64,000 bases of DNA from Amycolatopsis sp. QT-25 (GCF_029369745.1 NZ_CP120210.1:5022001-5086000), one strand, 5' to 3'; positions 50,257-59,768 are shown, numbered from the stretch's first letter. Notes: generated by a model from the letters alone, not told the origin. Numbers and translations: made by a program.

Positions 50257-51738
50257 CTAGGCGAAGGTGTAGTCCTCGAGCGGGAAACTCCCCGCCTCCT
50301 TGACGGCGTTCAGCGTGGAGGACGGACGGAGCAGGGTCGCCTCCCCGTGCGGGTTGAAGTAGTAGCTGTTCGCCGGGGCACAGTTCCCGAGAGCGAAGAT
50401 CGAATTACCGAGGCGTTCGGTCATCCGGTCGAGGAACGCGTCGTTGGCCTCCTGCGTGACCTCGAACTCGGTGGCGCCGCGCCGCCGCATCGCGCCGAAG
50501 AGCCGGTCCATATGCCGCATCTGCGTCTCGATGGTGGTGAAATAGGACAGTCCCGAGTAGGAATACGGGCTGTTGAGCGAAACGAAGTTCGGGAACTTGG
50601 GGATCGCGACCCCCTCGTAGGCCTGGAACCGGTTCTCCCGCCACCACTTCCCGAGATTCCGGCCGTCGCGCCCGATGATCTCGATCGCCGGGAAGTTCGC
50701 CTCCCACAGATCGAATCCGGTGGCCAGCACCAGGACGTCGATCTCCCGCCGCCGGCCGTCGGTGGTCTCGATCCCGGTCTCGTCGATCTTCGCGATGGAC
50801 GTCGTCTCCAGGTGTACGTGGTCCTTGGTGAACGCCGGGTAGTACTCGTTGGAGAACGTCGGACGCTTGCAGCCGAAGGAATAGCGCGGCGTCAGTTCCG
50901 CGCGCAGCCCCGGATCCCGCACCTGGCGGCGGAGATGCGCGTGGCACCACAGCTTGCCGAGCCGGTTCGCCATCGGCAGCTGCTTGTAGTGCAGGACACC
51001 GGAGACCATCATCAGTTCCAGCAGCGCGGTCCCGGTGAGCCGGGCGGCCCGCTGGGTGAACGGGAGGGCGGCGAAAGCGCGCCGGACGGCCTTGGGCACC
51101 GGGAAGTCCAATTTCGGGCTCACCCAGATCGGCGTCCGCTGGTACACGGTCAGTTCCCGGGCGATCTTCGCGAGCTCGGGAATCAACTGGACCGCCGTCG
51201 CACCGGTGCCGATCACCGCCACCCGCTTGCCCGCGAGGTCGTAGCCGTCGTCCCAGGCGGTGGTGTGGACGACCTTGCCGCCGAAGGTGTCGATCCCGGC
51301 GATGTCGGGTTTCTTCGGCTGGGAAAGGAACCCTGTCGCGGTGAGGAGGTACTTGGCGGTGACCGGCTCGCCCTCGGCGAGGGAGACCGTCCAGTGCGCG
51401 TTCGCCTCGTCCCAGACCGCGCCGGTGACCACCGCACCGAACCGCATGTATCGCCGCAGCCGGTACTCGTCCGCGACGTGTTCGGCGTACCGCTTGAGTT
51501 CCGCGCCCGGTGCGAAGAGGCGCGACCAGTGCGGGTTGGGCTCGAACGAATACGAGTAGGTGGCCGACGGGATGTCGACGGCCAGGCCGGGATAGCGGTT
51601 CACATGCCAGGTGCCGCCGAGGTCGGACTCGCGGTCGAGGATGAGCAGGTTGTCGTAGCCGAGACGGTTGAGCTGGATCGCCGCGCCCATCCCGCCGAAA
51701 CCGGCCCCGACGACGACGGCGTCGTACTGCGCGTTCAT
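50257..51738 (-). CDS. Flavin-containing (Baeyer-Villiger type) monooxygenase
   Basis: 493 aa with two Rossmann motifs: VVVGAGFGGMGAAIQL near residue 9 (FAD) and VAVIGTGATAVQLIPEL near 180 (NADPH). Between them stands FGGKVVHTTAWDDG, fitting the BVMO signature FxGxxxHxxxW(P/D). It inserts one oxygen into ketones or oxidises soft nucleophiles; it resembles EthA-type enzymes. Third gene of patatin-SDR-BVMO, its ATG overlapping the SDR stop. Together the SDR (alcohol to ketone), BVMO (ketone to ester) and an esterase-like patatin would form a logical lipid or steroid degradation route. Confidence 0.87.
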   Translation of the reverse strand: MNAQYDAVVVGAGFGGMGAAIQLNRLGYDNLLILDRESDLGGTWHVNRYPGLAVDIPSATYSYSFEPNPHWSRLFAPGAELKRYAEHVADEYRLRRYMRFGAVVTGAVWDEANAHWTVSLAEGEPVTAKYLLTATGFLSQPKKPDIAGIDTFGGKVVHTTAWDDGYDLAGKRVAVIGTGATAVQLIPELAKIARELTVYQRTPIWVSPKLDFPVPKAVRRAFAALPFTQRAARLTGTALLELMMVSGVLHYKQLPMANRLGKLWCHAHLRRQVRDPGLRAELTPRYSFGCKRPTFSNEYYPAFTKDHVHLETTSIAKIDETGIETTDGRRREIDVLVLATGFDLWEANFPAIEIIGRDGRNLGKWWRENRFQAYEGVAIPKFPNFVSLNSPYSYSGLSYFTTIETQMRHMDRLFGAMRRRGATEFEVTQEANDAFLDRMTERLGNSIFALGNCAPANSYYFNPHGEATLLRPSSTLNAVKEAGSFPLEDYTFA

Positions 51739-52583
51739 GCGTTTTCCTCCCGGTGGATGTCCTGGTGGAGGCGGGCGCGGTAGCCGTCCCGCTCGGGTGA
51801 ATCGGGGCGCAGGGCCCGGTCGTCCCGGATCAGCCGCCGGAAGGCGTTGAGCACCGGCTCGGGAGTGACGGCCGCGAGGGTGGCGAGCGCGCCGACGTAG
51901 CCGGGTACGGCGATCTCCGCGGCCCTGGTGCGGACGGAAGCCACGACGGCGTCGGCGATCCTGCCCGGCTTCACCTTCGGGATCGGCCGCATGTCGAGCC
52001 CGGACGCGAGGGCGGTGTCGACCGCCGACGGCAACACGGCGGAGACGCTCACGCCGTGCGGCGCGTACTCCAGCCGCGTCGCCGCGGTCAGCCCGACGAC
52101 GGCGAACTTGCCGGCGTTGTAGATCGCCAGCCCTTTGACGGGGAACTTCCCGGCCAGCGACGCGACGTTGACGATGTGCCCGCGTCCGCGCTCCAGCATG
52201 CCGGGCAGGGCCAGCCGCATACCGTGGACGACGCCGAAGAAGTTCACCTCCATGGTCGCCCGGTTCAGGGCGTCGGAGAGGTCGAGGAAGCCGCCGTTGG
52301 GCATGATCCCCGCGTTGTTGACGAGCACCGCCAGCGGCCCGTTCGCCTGTTCGGCGTCATCGAGAAAAGCGGCGAAGGACGCCGGGTCGGCGACGTCGAG
52401 GTGATGCGCTGTCCCGCCGATGTCGGCGGCGGTGCGCTTCGCGGCTTCGCGGTCGAGATCGCCGATGGACACGCGCGCGCCGAGGGCGGCCATGCGTTCC
52501 GCGGTCGCCCGGCCGATGCCCCGGCCCGCGCCGGTGATCGCCACGTGTGCCCCGTGGAGGCCGAGCTCCGGGTACTTGCTCAT
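51735..52583 (-). CDS. SDR-family oxidoreductase
   Basis: 282 aa from ATG 52583, overlapping the patatin stop as ATGA. Cofactor motif ITGAGRGIGRATAERM near residue 16, NNAG in LVNNAGIMPNGG, catalytic Ser in NVASLAGKF and YNAGKFAV for YxxxK. GDLDREAAKR, with Asp after the second strand, suggests NAD preference. It probably supplies the ketone for the coupled BVMO. Confidence 0.87.
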   Translation of the reverse strand: MSKYPELGLHGAHVAITGAGRGIGRATAERMAALGARVSIGDLDREAAKRTAADIGGTAHHLDVADPASFAAFLDDAEQANGPLAVLVNNAGIMPNGGFLDLSDALNRATMEVNFFGVVHGMRLALPGMLERGRGHIVNVASLAGKFPVKGLAIYNAGKFAVVGLTAATRLEYAPHGVSVSAVLPSAVDTALASGLDMRPIPKVKPGRIADAVVASVRTRAAEIAVPGYVGALATLAAVTPEPVLNAFRRLIRDDRALRPDSPERDGYRARLHQDIHREENA

Positions 52584-53527
52584 GCGCGCACTCCCTCTCG
52601 TCCGAAGGCGCTGGCGACCAGACCGGGCGCCGTCCGCAACGCGGTGGTGAGCACGTGCTCCCGCCGCCGTCCGTCCATGAAGTTGGCGCCCATGGCGGCG
52701 AGATCGGCCCGTCCCGGTTCGATCCGGACCACCCGGACCCCGGCCGCGCGCAGCCGTCGCGTCTCGTCGTCCACGCGCCGGGTCATCACCGCCCGCAGCA
52801 GGCGTTCCAGCCTGGCCGGACCCCGTGCCGGAGCCCCGCCTTCGCTGCTCATCGGCGCGACGAGCACGACTTCGCCGACGTCGTGCCCCAGCAGGAGATC
52901 GGCCGACGTCGGGGAAACCGTCCCGCCATCGAGCAGCGGTCGTCCATCCACCGTGGACGGGGGGAACCAGCCGGGGATCGCCCACGAAGCGGCGATCGCC
53001 TCGCCGAGCCGGGCGGGCGGCGCGTGCGGGGAACCGAGCGCGACCCGCTCACCCGCCGGATCCGCGGCCACCAGCCAGGTCGCGGGATGCGGGACCCAGC
53101 CGCCGGGTGCCAGCGCGTCCCCGAGTTCGCGGAACCGGCCTGCGTCTCCACTGCCCCGAGGCAGAAGACCCGCGAGACCGGCGAGCGTGTCGACGTCCCG
53201 GCGCAGCGCGGCCCGGGCCAGCCCGGCCGCGGGCCAGCGCGGAGACGGCAGCGACGGGAACCGGTTCGGCACCCGCCGTACGTGCGCCGCGACGACGGCG
53301 TCTCCACCGGGAGCGCCTGCCACCGCGTCGAGGATCGCTTTCGCCGGGATGCCCGCCCCGAGCATCGCCGCCGCCTCGGCGCCCGCCGAAGTCCCGACCA
53401 GGAGGTCCGCCTCGCGGGGATCCCAGCCTGCCACGGCGTGCAACGCGTCGAGCACCGCTGCCGTCCAGGCGAACCCCAAGGTCCCACCGCAGCCGAGTAC
53501 CAGCGCTCTCGCGGAATGACGTGTCAT
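52580..53527 (-). CDS. Patatin-like phospholipase/esterase
   Basis: 315 aa. Oxyanion loop GCGGTLGFAW near residue 12, nucleophile Ser in LVGTSAGAEA, and the dyad Asp in LLDGGTVSPT. Cytosolic, no signal peptide. First gene of the three-gene operon, with its start codon inside a palindrome likely bound by the divergent TetR. It may hydrolyse the ester made by the BVMO, or release lipids. Confidence 0.87.
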   Translation of the reverse strand: MTRHSARALVLGCGGTLGFAWTAAVLDALHAVAGWDPREADLLVGTSAGAEAAAMLGAGIPAKAILDAVAGAPGGDAVVAAHVRRVPNRFPSLPSPRWPAAGLARAALRRDVDTLAGLAGLLPRGSGDAGRFRELGDALAPGGWVPHPATWLVAADPAGERVALGSPHAPPARLGEAIAASWAIPGWFPPSTVDGRPLLDGGTVSPTSADLLLGHDVGEVVLVAPMSSEGGAPARGPARLERLLRAVMTRRVDDETRRLRAAGVRVVRIEPGRADLAAMGANFMDGRRREHVLTTALRTAPGLVASAFGREGVRA

Positions 53528-53580
53528 TTTCGGAACGGTATGTCATTCGAACGTGGTGGGCAATAAGCTGACGGAATGAC
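53515..53580. promoter_or_regulatory. AATGAC/GTCATT operator cluster
   Basis: AATGAC-GT-GTCATT (53515-53528) is a perfect palindrome covering the patatin start codon. A further GTCATT (53542-53547) and an AATGAC (53575-53580, covering the TetR start codon) form a second inverted pair. The TetR protein would block both genes. Confidence 0.55.
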
Positions 53581-54208
53581 GACGGAGACCCCGGTCAGCA
53601 GGGCCGCGCGGAAGAAGCAGGAACTACGGCGCGAGATCGTGGAGACCGCGTTCGACTGCTTCGCCGAACGCGGCTACCACGCGACGGGGATCGCCGACAT
53701 CGCCGCCCGGCTGGGCATCGGGCACGGCACCTTCTACCGGTACTTCCAGAACAAGCGGGACATCGTCGACCACGTCATCACGGACCTGGTCGAGAAGGTG
53801 GTCGGCGCGCTGGCGGCGGACAACGCTCCGGACGCGGTCAACAGCCTCGCCGAGTATCGCAAGCAGAGCGCGCGGATCGGTGACGCGCTCGCCCGGATCT
53901 TCGGCGGCGATCCGCGGATGGCCCGCTTCCTCCTGCTCGAAGCGGCGGGCATCGACGCCGAGATGCGCGAACGGGTGCTGGACTTCCACGAGACCGCGGC
54001 CGAGCTGACCGCCGGCTACCTGCATCACGGTGTCCGCCTCGGCTATCTGCACGAGGATCTGGACGTCGACTGCACCGCCCGCGCGATCACCGGGATGATC
54101 CTCGCGTCCATCCTGGCCGAACTGCGCGACCCGTCACCGGAGCGGCAGGCCGCGATGAGCCGGGCGATCCGGCGGGTCATGTACGACGGGATCGCGGCAC
54201 GTCAGTGA
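53576..54208 (+). CDS. TetR-family regulator of the patatin-SDR-BVMO operon
   Basis: 210 aa from ATG 53576. HTH GIADIAARLGIGHGTFYRYFQNKRDIVDHV and a helical C-terminal ligand domain (ARFLLLEAAGIDAEM). Divergent by 48 bases from the patatin operon with shared half-sites, so an autoregulated repressor responding to a lipid or ketone substrate is likely. Confidence 0.86.
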   Translation: MTTETPVSRAARKKQELRREIVETAFDCFAERGYHATGIADIAARLGIGHGTFYRYFQNKRDIVDHVITDLVEKVVGALAADNAPDAVNSLAEYRKQSARIGDALARIFGGDPRMARFLLLEAAGIDAEMRERVLDFHETAAELTAGYLHHGVRLGYLHEDLDVDCTARAITGMILASILAELRDPSPERQAAMSRAIRRVMYDGIAARQ

Positions 54209-54268
54209 CCGTCGCGCTTCCGCGGCGAGTGGCCCTCGGGCCGGCTCGGACGACCGAACAGGAGAAGG

Positions 54269-55051
54269 ATGACCACGCTCCCCCGCCTCGACCACGCCGC
54301 CGCCGCCGACGGCACCCGGCTGGCCTACCAGTGGCACGGCACGGGCAGGCCGCTCGTGCTGCTGGCCGGGCAGGCGAACGACCACACGTGGTGGGACCGC
54401 ACCCGTGGGGACTTCCCGAGCACGATCACCATGGACTACCGGGGCACCGGAGCCAGTGACGCACCCGATTCCGCTTACTCCACACCGGGCTTCGCGGACG
54501 ACGTGCTCGCGGTCCTCGACGCGCTCGAGATCTCCGAAGTGGACGTCTACGGCACCTCGATGGGCGGCCGGGTCGCGCAGTGGGTCGCCGCGCGGTATCC
54601 CGGCCGGGTGCGGCGGCTCGTCCTGGGCTGCACCTCGCCGGGCGGCGCGCACGGTGTCGAGCGGTCGAACGACGTCCGGCTCGCGCTGGCCCGGCGGTCC
54701 TCCGTGGAGGCACGGGAAACGCTGGAGGATCTCATGTACACGCCGGCCTGGCGAGCGGCGAATCCCGGCCCGTACCGGGTGCTGGGCGCCCACGACATGC
54801 CGCCGCACGCGGTGCGCGGGCATCTCGTCGCGAGCAAGACCCACGACGCCTGGGACGTGCTGCCCGAGATCACCGCACCTACGCTGGTCCTCCACGGCGA
54901 CGACGACCTGCTCGCGCCCGTGGCGAACGCGCCGTTGCTGACGGAACGGATTCCCGGCGCGCGAATGCACCTCTTCGCCGGCGCACGGCACGCCTACTTC
55001 GACGAGTGCCGCCCCGAATCGAGCGAGCTGGTGCGCGACTTCCTGAGCTAG
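54269..55051 (+). CDS. Alpha/beta-fold hydrolase
   Basis: 260 aa. Triad: nucleophile Ser in YGTSMGGRVAQW near residue 97, Asp in LVLHGDDDLLAP, His in GARHAYFDE. GTGRPLVLLAGQANDHTWW gives the oxyanion loop. It follows the TetR gene by 60 bases and could be cotranscribed, adding an esterase or lactonase step to the neighbouring BVMO pathway. Confidence 0.83.
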   Translation: MTTLPRLDHAAAADGTRLAYQWHGTGRPLVLLAGQANDHTWWDRTRGDFPSTITMDYRGTGASDAPDSAYSTPGFADDVLAVLDALEISEVDVYGTSMGGRVAQWVAARYPGRVRRLVLGCTSPGGAHGVERSNDVRLALARRSSVEARETLEDLMYTPAWRAANPGPYRVLGAHDMPPHAVRGHLVASKTHDAWDVLPEITAPTLVLHGDDDLLAPVANAPLLTERIPGARMHLFAGARHAYFDECRPESSELVRDFLS

Positions 55052-55538
55052 ACCGTTCCGGCCGGGTAGGTGTCCATCGCGGCGAAGGAGCACGTGGCCC
55101 GTGGTGACCGTCGCAGCCAGGGCGCGGCACGTGGGATCCCGCTTCGCGGGGAGCCGTGTTCTGGCGACGGATGCCTGGTTCGGGACGCTGTCGCGTTGGC
55201 AGCTCACCGGGAGACCCGGACCGTGGCCGGATTTCGGCGACGCGACAGGAGCGCGGTAAGCCGGACGTATCAAGGGTGCTGCACACGGCAGTGAAGCTGT
55301 GGTCCGAAGAGTGAGTCGTGGCCGCATTTCGGCAACGACTTGCCCGGTCTTGGGTTGCCGTCGCGTTGGCGGCACACGTCGAGGCCTGGTTCGTAGCCGA
55401 ATCTCGGCAACGAGGCTGAACCGTCACAGCCAGACGCGCGGGGCGATTCGTGCTGGACATTCCGGCGCTCACCCGGGGCAGGCAGGGTCCGCGGAAGGAC
55501 GTCGAACGGATCTTCGACCTGCTCACGGACGGCTGGCG
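55052..55538. other. Intergenic region with degenerate tandem repeats and a possible gene remnant
   Basis: Units at 55190-55244 and 55360-55415 share GTCGCGTTGGC, then CGTGGCCG or CGTAGCCG, then TCGGCAACG or TCGGCGACG; a half unit lies at 55315-55338. A 30-codon frame, GTG 55450 to TAG 55542, reads MLDIPALTRGRQGPRKDVER then IFDLLTDGWR. It looks like the tail of a lost gene and overlaps the terC stop. No intact gene seen. Confidence 0.5.
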
Positions 55539-56534
55539 CTAGCGCTCTTCGGGACGTGAGCCGCGCAGCGAGCCCGGATGTGCCTTGGCGGAGGGATCCT
55601 TGCGGGTCTTGAGCAGGCTCGCCACCGTCACCACCACGAGGATGCCGATGATCACCGCGAGGCTCACCGGCGTGGAGATCTCCGGGACGCTTTCGTCGAT
55701 GTCCACATGGGCCCAGTGCAGGATCAGCTTGATCCCGATGAACCCGAGGATGATCGCGAGCCCGGCGGACAGGTACACCAGCCGATCGAGCAGGCCCTTC
55801 ACCAGGAAGTACAGCGCACGCAGGCCCAGCAGGGCGAAGGCGTTGGCCGCGAAGACCAGGTACGGCTCGTCGGTGACCCCGAAGACCGCGGGGATCGAGT
55901 CCAGCGCGAACAACAGGTCGATTCCGCCGATCGCGAGCAGCACCACCACCAGCGGCGTGCCCACGCGCTTTCCCTCGACGCGCGTGAGCAGCCTGCCGCC
56001 GTCGTATTCGGTGGACAGCGGCAGCAGGCGGCGCGCGGTCCGCACCACCACGTTGTTTTCGACGTCCGGATCCTCGTCGCGGTGCCGGAACAGCTGGACA
56101 CCGGTGTAGATCAGCAGCAGGCCGAACAGCAGGAACATGAAGGAGAACAACGAAAGCAGCGTGGCGCCGAGCGCGATGAAGATCGCGCGCATGACCAGCG
56201 CGACGACGATGCCGAACGTGAGCACCTTGTGCTGGTGTTCCTCGGGTACCGCGAAGGTCGTCATGATGATCACGAAGACGAAGAGGTTGTCGACCGACAG
56301 GCTCTTCTCCACGATGTAACCCGCGAAGTACTGCTGTCCGAAGTCGCCGCCGTGCGCGAGCGTCAGCCAGACGCCGAACGCCACCGCGACCAGGATGTAG
56401 CCGACCGACCAGGCCACCGCCTCGCCGAAGCCGACCTTGTGCGGCCGCACGGCCGCGAGGACGAGGTCGAGGGCCAGAAGCCCGAGCACCAGCCCGATCG
56501 TGACGATCCAGGTGAGGCCATCGATCTGGAGCAT
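55539..56534 (-). CDS. TerC-family integral membrane protein
   Basis: 331 aa from ATG 56534. Eight or nine membrane segments with the TerC acidic motifs: EKSLSVDNLFVFVIIM near residue 80 and GGIDLLFALDSIPAVFGVT near 200, the metal-binding Asp/Glu/Asn sites. TerC/Alx proteins export Mn2+ or help metalate secreted proteins, and are linked to tellurite resistance. It lies 40 bases downstream of the LysR gene. No Mn riboswitch is visible in the short gap. Confidence 0.88.
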   Translation of the reverse strand: MLQIDGLTWIVTIGLVLGLLALDLVLAAVRPHKVGFGEAVAWSVGYILVAVAFGVWLTLAHGGDFGQQYFAGYIVEKSLSVDNLFVFVIIMTTFAVPEEHQHKVLTFGIVVALVMRAIFIALGATLLSLFSFMFLLFGLLLIYTGVQLFRHRDEDPDVENNVVVRTARRLLPLSTEYDGGRLLTRVEGKRVGTPLVVVLLAIGGIDLLFALDSIPAVFGVTDEPYLVFAANAFALLGLRALYFLVKGLLDRLVYLSAGLAIILGFIGIKLILHWAHVDIDESVPEISTPVSLAVIIGILVVVTVASLLKTRKDPSAKAHPGSLRGSRPEER

Positions 56535-56574
56535 CCGCACCCTGTCTTTCCTTCGACGGCAGGTGAGGAGGATC

Positions 56575-57489
56575 TTAAGTGCGGTTCGCCCGGCCCGCAT
56601 TCGCATGACCGGGCGCGGCGTCCAGCAACGCGGAGAGCACGGTCTCGAGCAGCGGATGGTCCGCGCTCCCCCGCCGGACGGCGGCGAACACGCGGCGCAG
56701 TGGCGGCTCGCCGCGCAGCGGGACGGCGACCGCGCCGGGAACAGCGGTGAAGGCGTTGCGCGGCACCAAAGCCACCCCCTCGCCCGCGGCGACCAGGGTG
56801 GTGATCGCGTGGAAATCGTCGGAGACGTGCCGGATCCCCGGATTGGCGCACGCGATCATCAGCACGTCACGGCAGGGATTGCCGGGTTTCGGCGCGATCC
56901 AGTCGTCATCGGCGAGTTCGTCGATGTCCACTTCGGACGCTTCGGCGAGCCGGTGCGCGGTGGGCAGCACGGCGTCGAACGGCTCCACGTACAACGGGAA
57001 CCGGGTGAGCCTGCTTTCGTCCGTCCGTGGCGAGAGCCGGTACTCCTCGGTGATCGCCAGGTCGATCTCGCCGTCGAGCAGCAGCGGGATGCTCGCGTGC
57101 CCCTCGACGTCCTGCACCTGGATGGACACCCCTGGCGAACCGGCGCGCAACGAGGCGATCGCCGGCGCGACGACCATCGTGATCGCGGAGGCGAAACTCG
57201 CCAGCCGCACCAAGCCCTGGACACCGGAGTCGAGCGCGGCCAACGTGGCCCGCGCCCGCTCCAGCTCGGCGGCGACGGCGTTGGCATGCCCCACCATCAG
57301 GTCACCGGCGGGAGTCAGCGAAACCCGGCGGCCCCGGCGGTGAAGCAGCTGCCGGCCGCACTCGGCTTCGAGGGCGGCCAGCTGCTGGGAGACCGCGGAC
57401 GGCGTCAGGTGCAGTGCCTGGCCCGCCGCCGTCACGGTGCCGTGGTCGGCGAGGGCGCGCAGCACGCGCAGCCGTCGCGGATCGATCAT
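56575..57489 (-). CDS. LysR-family regulator coupled to tdh-kbl
   Basis: 304 aa. HTH RRLRVLRALADHGTVTAAGQ, LTPSAVSQQLAALE; C-terminal substrate-binding domain (ITEEYRLSPRTDES, VAAGEGVALVPRNAF). Its ATG overlaps the kbl stop as ATGA, so it is the third gene of the threonine-degradation operon and probably senses a related amino acid or metabolite. An unusual layout, as LysR genes are more often divergent from their targets. Confidence 0.85.
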   Translation of the reverse strand: MIDPRRLRVLRALADHGTVTAAGQALHLTPSAVSQQLAALEAECGRQLLHRRGRRVSLTPAGDLMVGHANAVAAELERARATLAALDSGVQGLVRLASFASAITMVVAPAIASLRAGSPGVSIQVQDVEGHASIPLLLDGEIDLAITEEYRLSPRTDESRLTRFPLYVEPFDAVLPTAHRLAEASEVDIDELADDDWIAPKPGNPCRDVLMIACANPGIRHVSDDFHAITTLVAAGEGVALVPRNAFTAVPGAVAVPLRGEPPLRRVFAAVRRGSADHPLLETVLSALLDAAPGHANAGRANRT

Positions 57490-58667
57490 TCGTCCATCAT
57501 GGACCTTGCTGTCACGAACGCGTCGACGGCCCGGTCGACGTCTTCGGTCGAATGCGCCGCCGACATCTGCGTCCGGATCCGGGCCTTACCGTGCGGCACC
57601 ACCGGGTACGAGAACCCGATCACGTAGATGCCCTGGTCGAGCAGCAGATCCGCCATCTTCCCCGCCTTGGCGGCGTCGCCGATCATCACCGGGATGATGG
57701 GGTGCTCGCCGGGGAGCAGGTCGAAACCGGCCTCGGTCATCCGCCGCCGGAACAGCTCGGTGTTGGCGCGCAGCTTGCCCAGCAGTTCACTCGACTCCTC
57801 CAGCAGTTCCAGCGTGGCGAGCGCGGCCGCGGTGATCGACGGCGCGAGCGAGTTCGAGAACAGGTACGGCCGCGAGCGCTGCCGCAGCATCTCGACGATC
57901 TCCGCGCGACCCGAGGTGTAGCCGCCGCTCGCACCGCCGAGGGCCTTGCCGAGGGTGCCGGTGAGCACGTCGACCTTGTCCTGGACGCCGAACAGCTCGG
58001 GCGTGCCGCGCCCGGTCGGACCGGTGAAGCCGACCGCGTGCGAGTCGTCCACCATCACCAGGGCGTCGTAGCGCTCGGCCAGTTCGCAGATCTCGTCGAG
58101 CGGCGCGAGGTAGCCGTCCATCGAGAACACGCCGTCGGTGGCGATCATCCGGTACCGCGCGCCGGACGCCTCCTTCAGCCGGGCCTCCAGATCCGCGACG
58201 TCGCGGTTGCGATAACGCATCCGCTTCGCCTTGCAGAGCCGGACGCCGTCGATGATCGACGCGTGGTTGAGCTCGTCGGAGATGATGACGTCCTGGTCGG
58301 TCAGCAACGTCTCGAAGAGCCCGGCGTTGGCGTCGAAACAGGAGCTGTAGAGGATCGTGTCCTCGGTGCCGAGGAACTCCGAGAGCTTCGCTTCGAGTTC
58401 CTTGTGCGGCTGCTGGGTCCCGCAGATGAACCGCACCGACGCCATGCCGAAACCCCAGCGGTCCAGCGCCTCTTGGGCGGCGTTGATCAGCTTGGGGTGG
58501 TCGGCGAGGCCGAGGTAGTTGTTGGCACAGAAGTTGAGGACGTCGCCGCCTGCGACACTGACCGAAGCCCGCTGCGGCCCTTGGATCACCCGCTCGCCCT
58601 TGTACAGCCCCGCTTCCCGGATCTCGGCGAGCCCGGCCTTGAGGTCGTCGCGTATCGCGCCGTACAT
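57486..58667 (-). CDS. kbl: Glycine C-acetyltransferase (2-amino-3-ketobutyrate CoA ligase)
   Basis: 393 aa, normal length. PLP fold type I alpha-oxoamine synthase: FCANNYLGLADHP, DDSHAVGFTGPTGRGTPE, and the PLP Lys in LTGTLGKALGGASGG. It cleaves 2-amino-3-ketobutyrate with CoA to glycine and acetyl-CoA. Its ATG overlaps the tdh stop (TGATG), so it is tightly coupled to the enzyme that makes its unstable substrate. Confidence 0.93.
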   Translation of the reverse strand: MYGAIRDDLKAGLAEIREAGLYKGERVIQGPQRASVSVAGGDVLNFCANNYLGLADHPKLINAAQEALDRWGFGMASVRFICGTQQPHKELEAKLSEFLGTEDTILYSSCFDANAGLFETLLTDQDVIISDELNHASIIDGVRLCKAKRMRYRNRDVADLEARLKEASGARYRMIATDGVFSMDGYLAPLDEICELAERYDALVMVDDSHAVGFTGPTGRGTPELFGVQDKVDVLTGTLGKALGGASGGYTSGRAEIVEMLRQRSRPYLFSNSLAPSITAAALATLELLEESSELLGKLRANTELFRRRMTEAGFDLLPGEHPIIPVMIGDAAKAGKMADLLLDQGIYVIGFSYPVVPHGKARIRTQMSAAHSTEDVDRAVDAFVTARSMMDE

Positions 58668-59698
58668 CAGTTCTCCGTCCAATCCAGAATGACCTTGCCG
58701 CAGCGGCCTTCCCTGGCCGTCGCGAACGCCTTCTCGTACTCGGTGTAGCCGAACCGGTGGGTGACCACCGGCGAGATGTCCAGCCCTGCCTGCAACAGCA
58801 CGGACATCGAGTACCACGTTTCGAACATCTCGCGGCCGTAGATCCCCTTGATCTGGATCATCTTCAGCACCACGGAGGCGATGTCGACCGACACGTCGGA
58901 AGCGGGCAGGCCCAGCAGCGCGACGCGGCCGCCGTGGGACATGTTCGCGATCATGTCGCGCAGCGCTTCGGGCCGTCCGCTCATCTCCATGCCGACGTCG
59001 AAGCCTTCGGCCATGCCGAGCCGCTCCTGCGCGTCGGCGATGGTCGAGGCGGAGACGTCCAGGGCGAGGTCGACGCCGACCTTGCGGGCCAGTTCCAGGC
59101 GGTGCTCGCTGACGTCGGTGACGACGACGTTGCGCGCGCCCGCGTGGCGCGCGATCGCGGCGGCCATGATCCCGATCGGGCCGGCGCCGGTGACCAGCAC
59201 GTCCTCGCCGATGACCGGGAAGGACAGCGCGGTGTGCACGGCGTTGCCGAGCGGGTCGAAGATCGCGGCGATGTCGAGATCGACCTCGGTGCGGTGCACC
59301 CAGGCGTTCTGCTCGGGCAGGACGGCGTACTGCGCGAAGGCACCATCGGTGTGCACGCCGAGGCCCTTGGTCCTGGCGCACAGATGCCGTCGCCCGGCCT
59401 TGCAGTTGCGGCAGCTTCCGCAGACGAGGTGCCCCTCGCCGCTGACCAGGTCGCCCACCTCGACCGTCGTCACCGACCGGCCGATCTCGACCACCTCGCC
59501 GACGAACTCGTGCCCGACGACCAGTGGCGCGGCGATGGTGCGCGCCGCCCAGTCGTCCCAGGAGTCGATGTGCAGATCGGTGCCGCAGATCCCGGCCCGC
59601 AGCACGCGGACGGCGACGTCGCCGGGGCCGACGGCGGGGTCCGGAACGTCGACGAGTTCCAGCCCCGGTGCTCGGTCGGCTTTGACCAATGCCTTCAT
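58667..59698 (-). CDS. tdh: L-threonine 3-dehydrogenase
   Basis: 343-aa zinc medium-chain dehydrogenase. Catalytic zinc ligands in GICGTDLHIDSWDDW and GHEFVGEV; the structural zinc set in CGSCRNCKAGRRHLC; NAD motif VTGAGPIGIMAAAIA. The GTDLHI-WDxWA segment is specific for threonine dehydrogenases. It oxidises threonine to 2-amino-3-ketobutyrate. First gene of tdh-kbl-lysR; the promoter lies in 59699-59768. Confidence 0.92.
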   Translation of the reverse strand: MKALVKADRAPGLELVDVPDPAVGPGDVAVRVLRAGICGTDLHIDSWDDWAARTIAAPLVVGHEFVGEVVEIGRSVTTVEVGDLVSGEGHLVCGSCRNCKAGRRHLCARTKGLGVHTDGAFAQYAVLPEQNAWVHRTEVDLDIAAIFDPLGNAVHTALSFPVIGEDVLVTGAGPIGIMAAAIARHAGARNVVVTDVSEHRLELARKVGVDLALDVSASTIADAQERLGMAEGFDVGMEMSGRPEALRDMIANMSHGGRVALLGLPASDVSVDIASVVLKMIQIKGIYGREMFETWYSMSVLLQAGLDISPVVTHRFGYTEYEKAFATAREGRCGKVILDWTEN

Positions 59699-59768
59699 GG
59701 CGCGAAGTCTGGTCCGCCCGTGCTGTTCGGTCCATCGCGAGTTTCTGAAATCCCTCGTTAGCGTGTCT

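Noticed and set aside
56535..56574. A manganese (yybP-ykoY) riboswitch before terC
   Set aside because: The gap is only 40 bases and shows neither of the two conserved loops.
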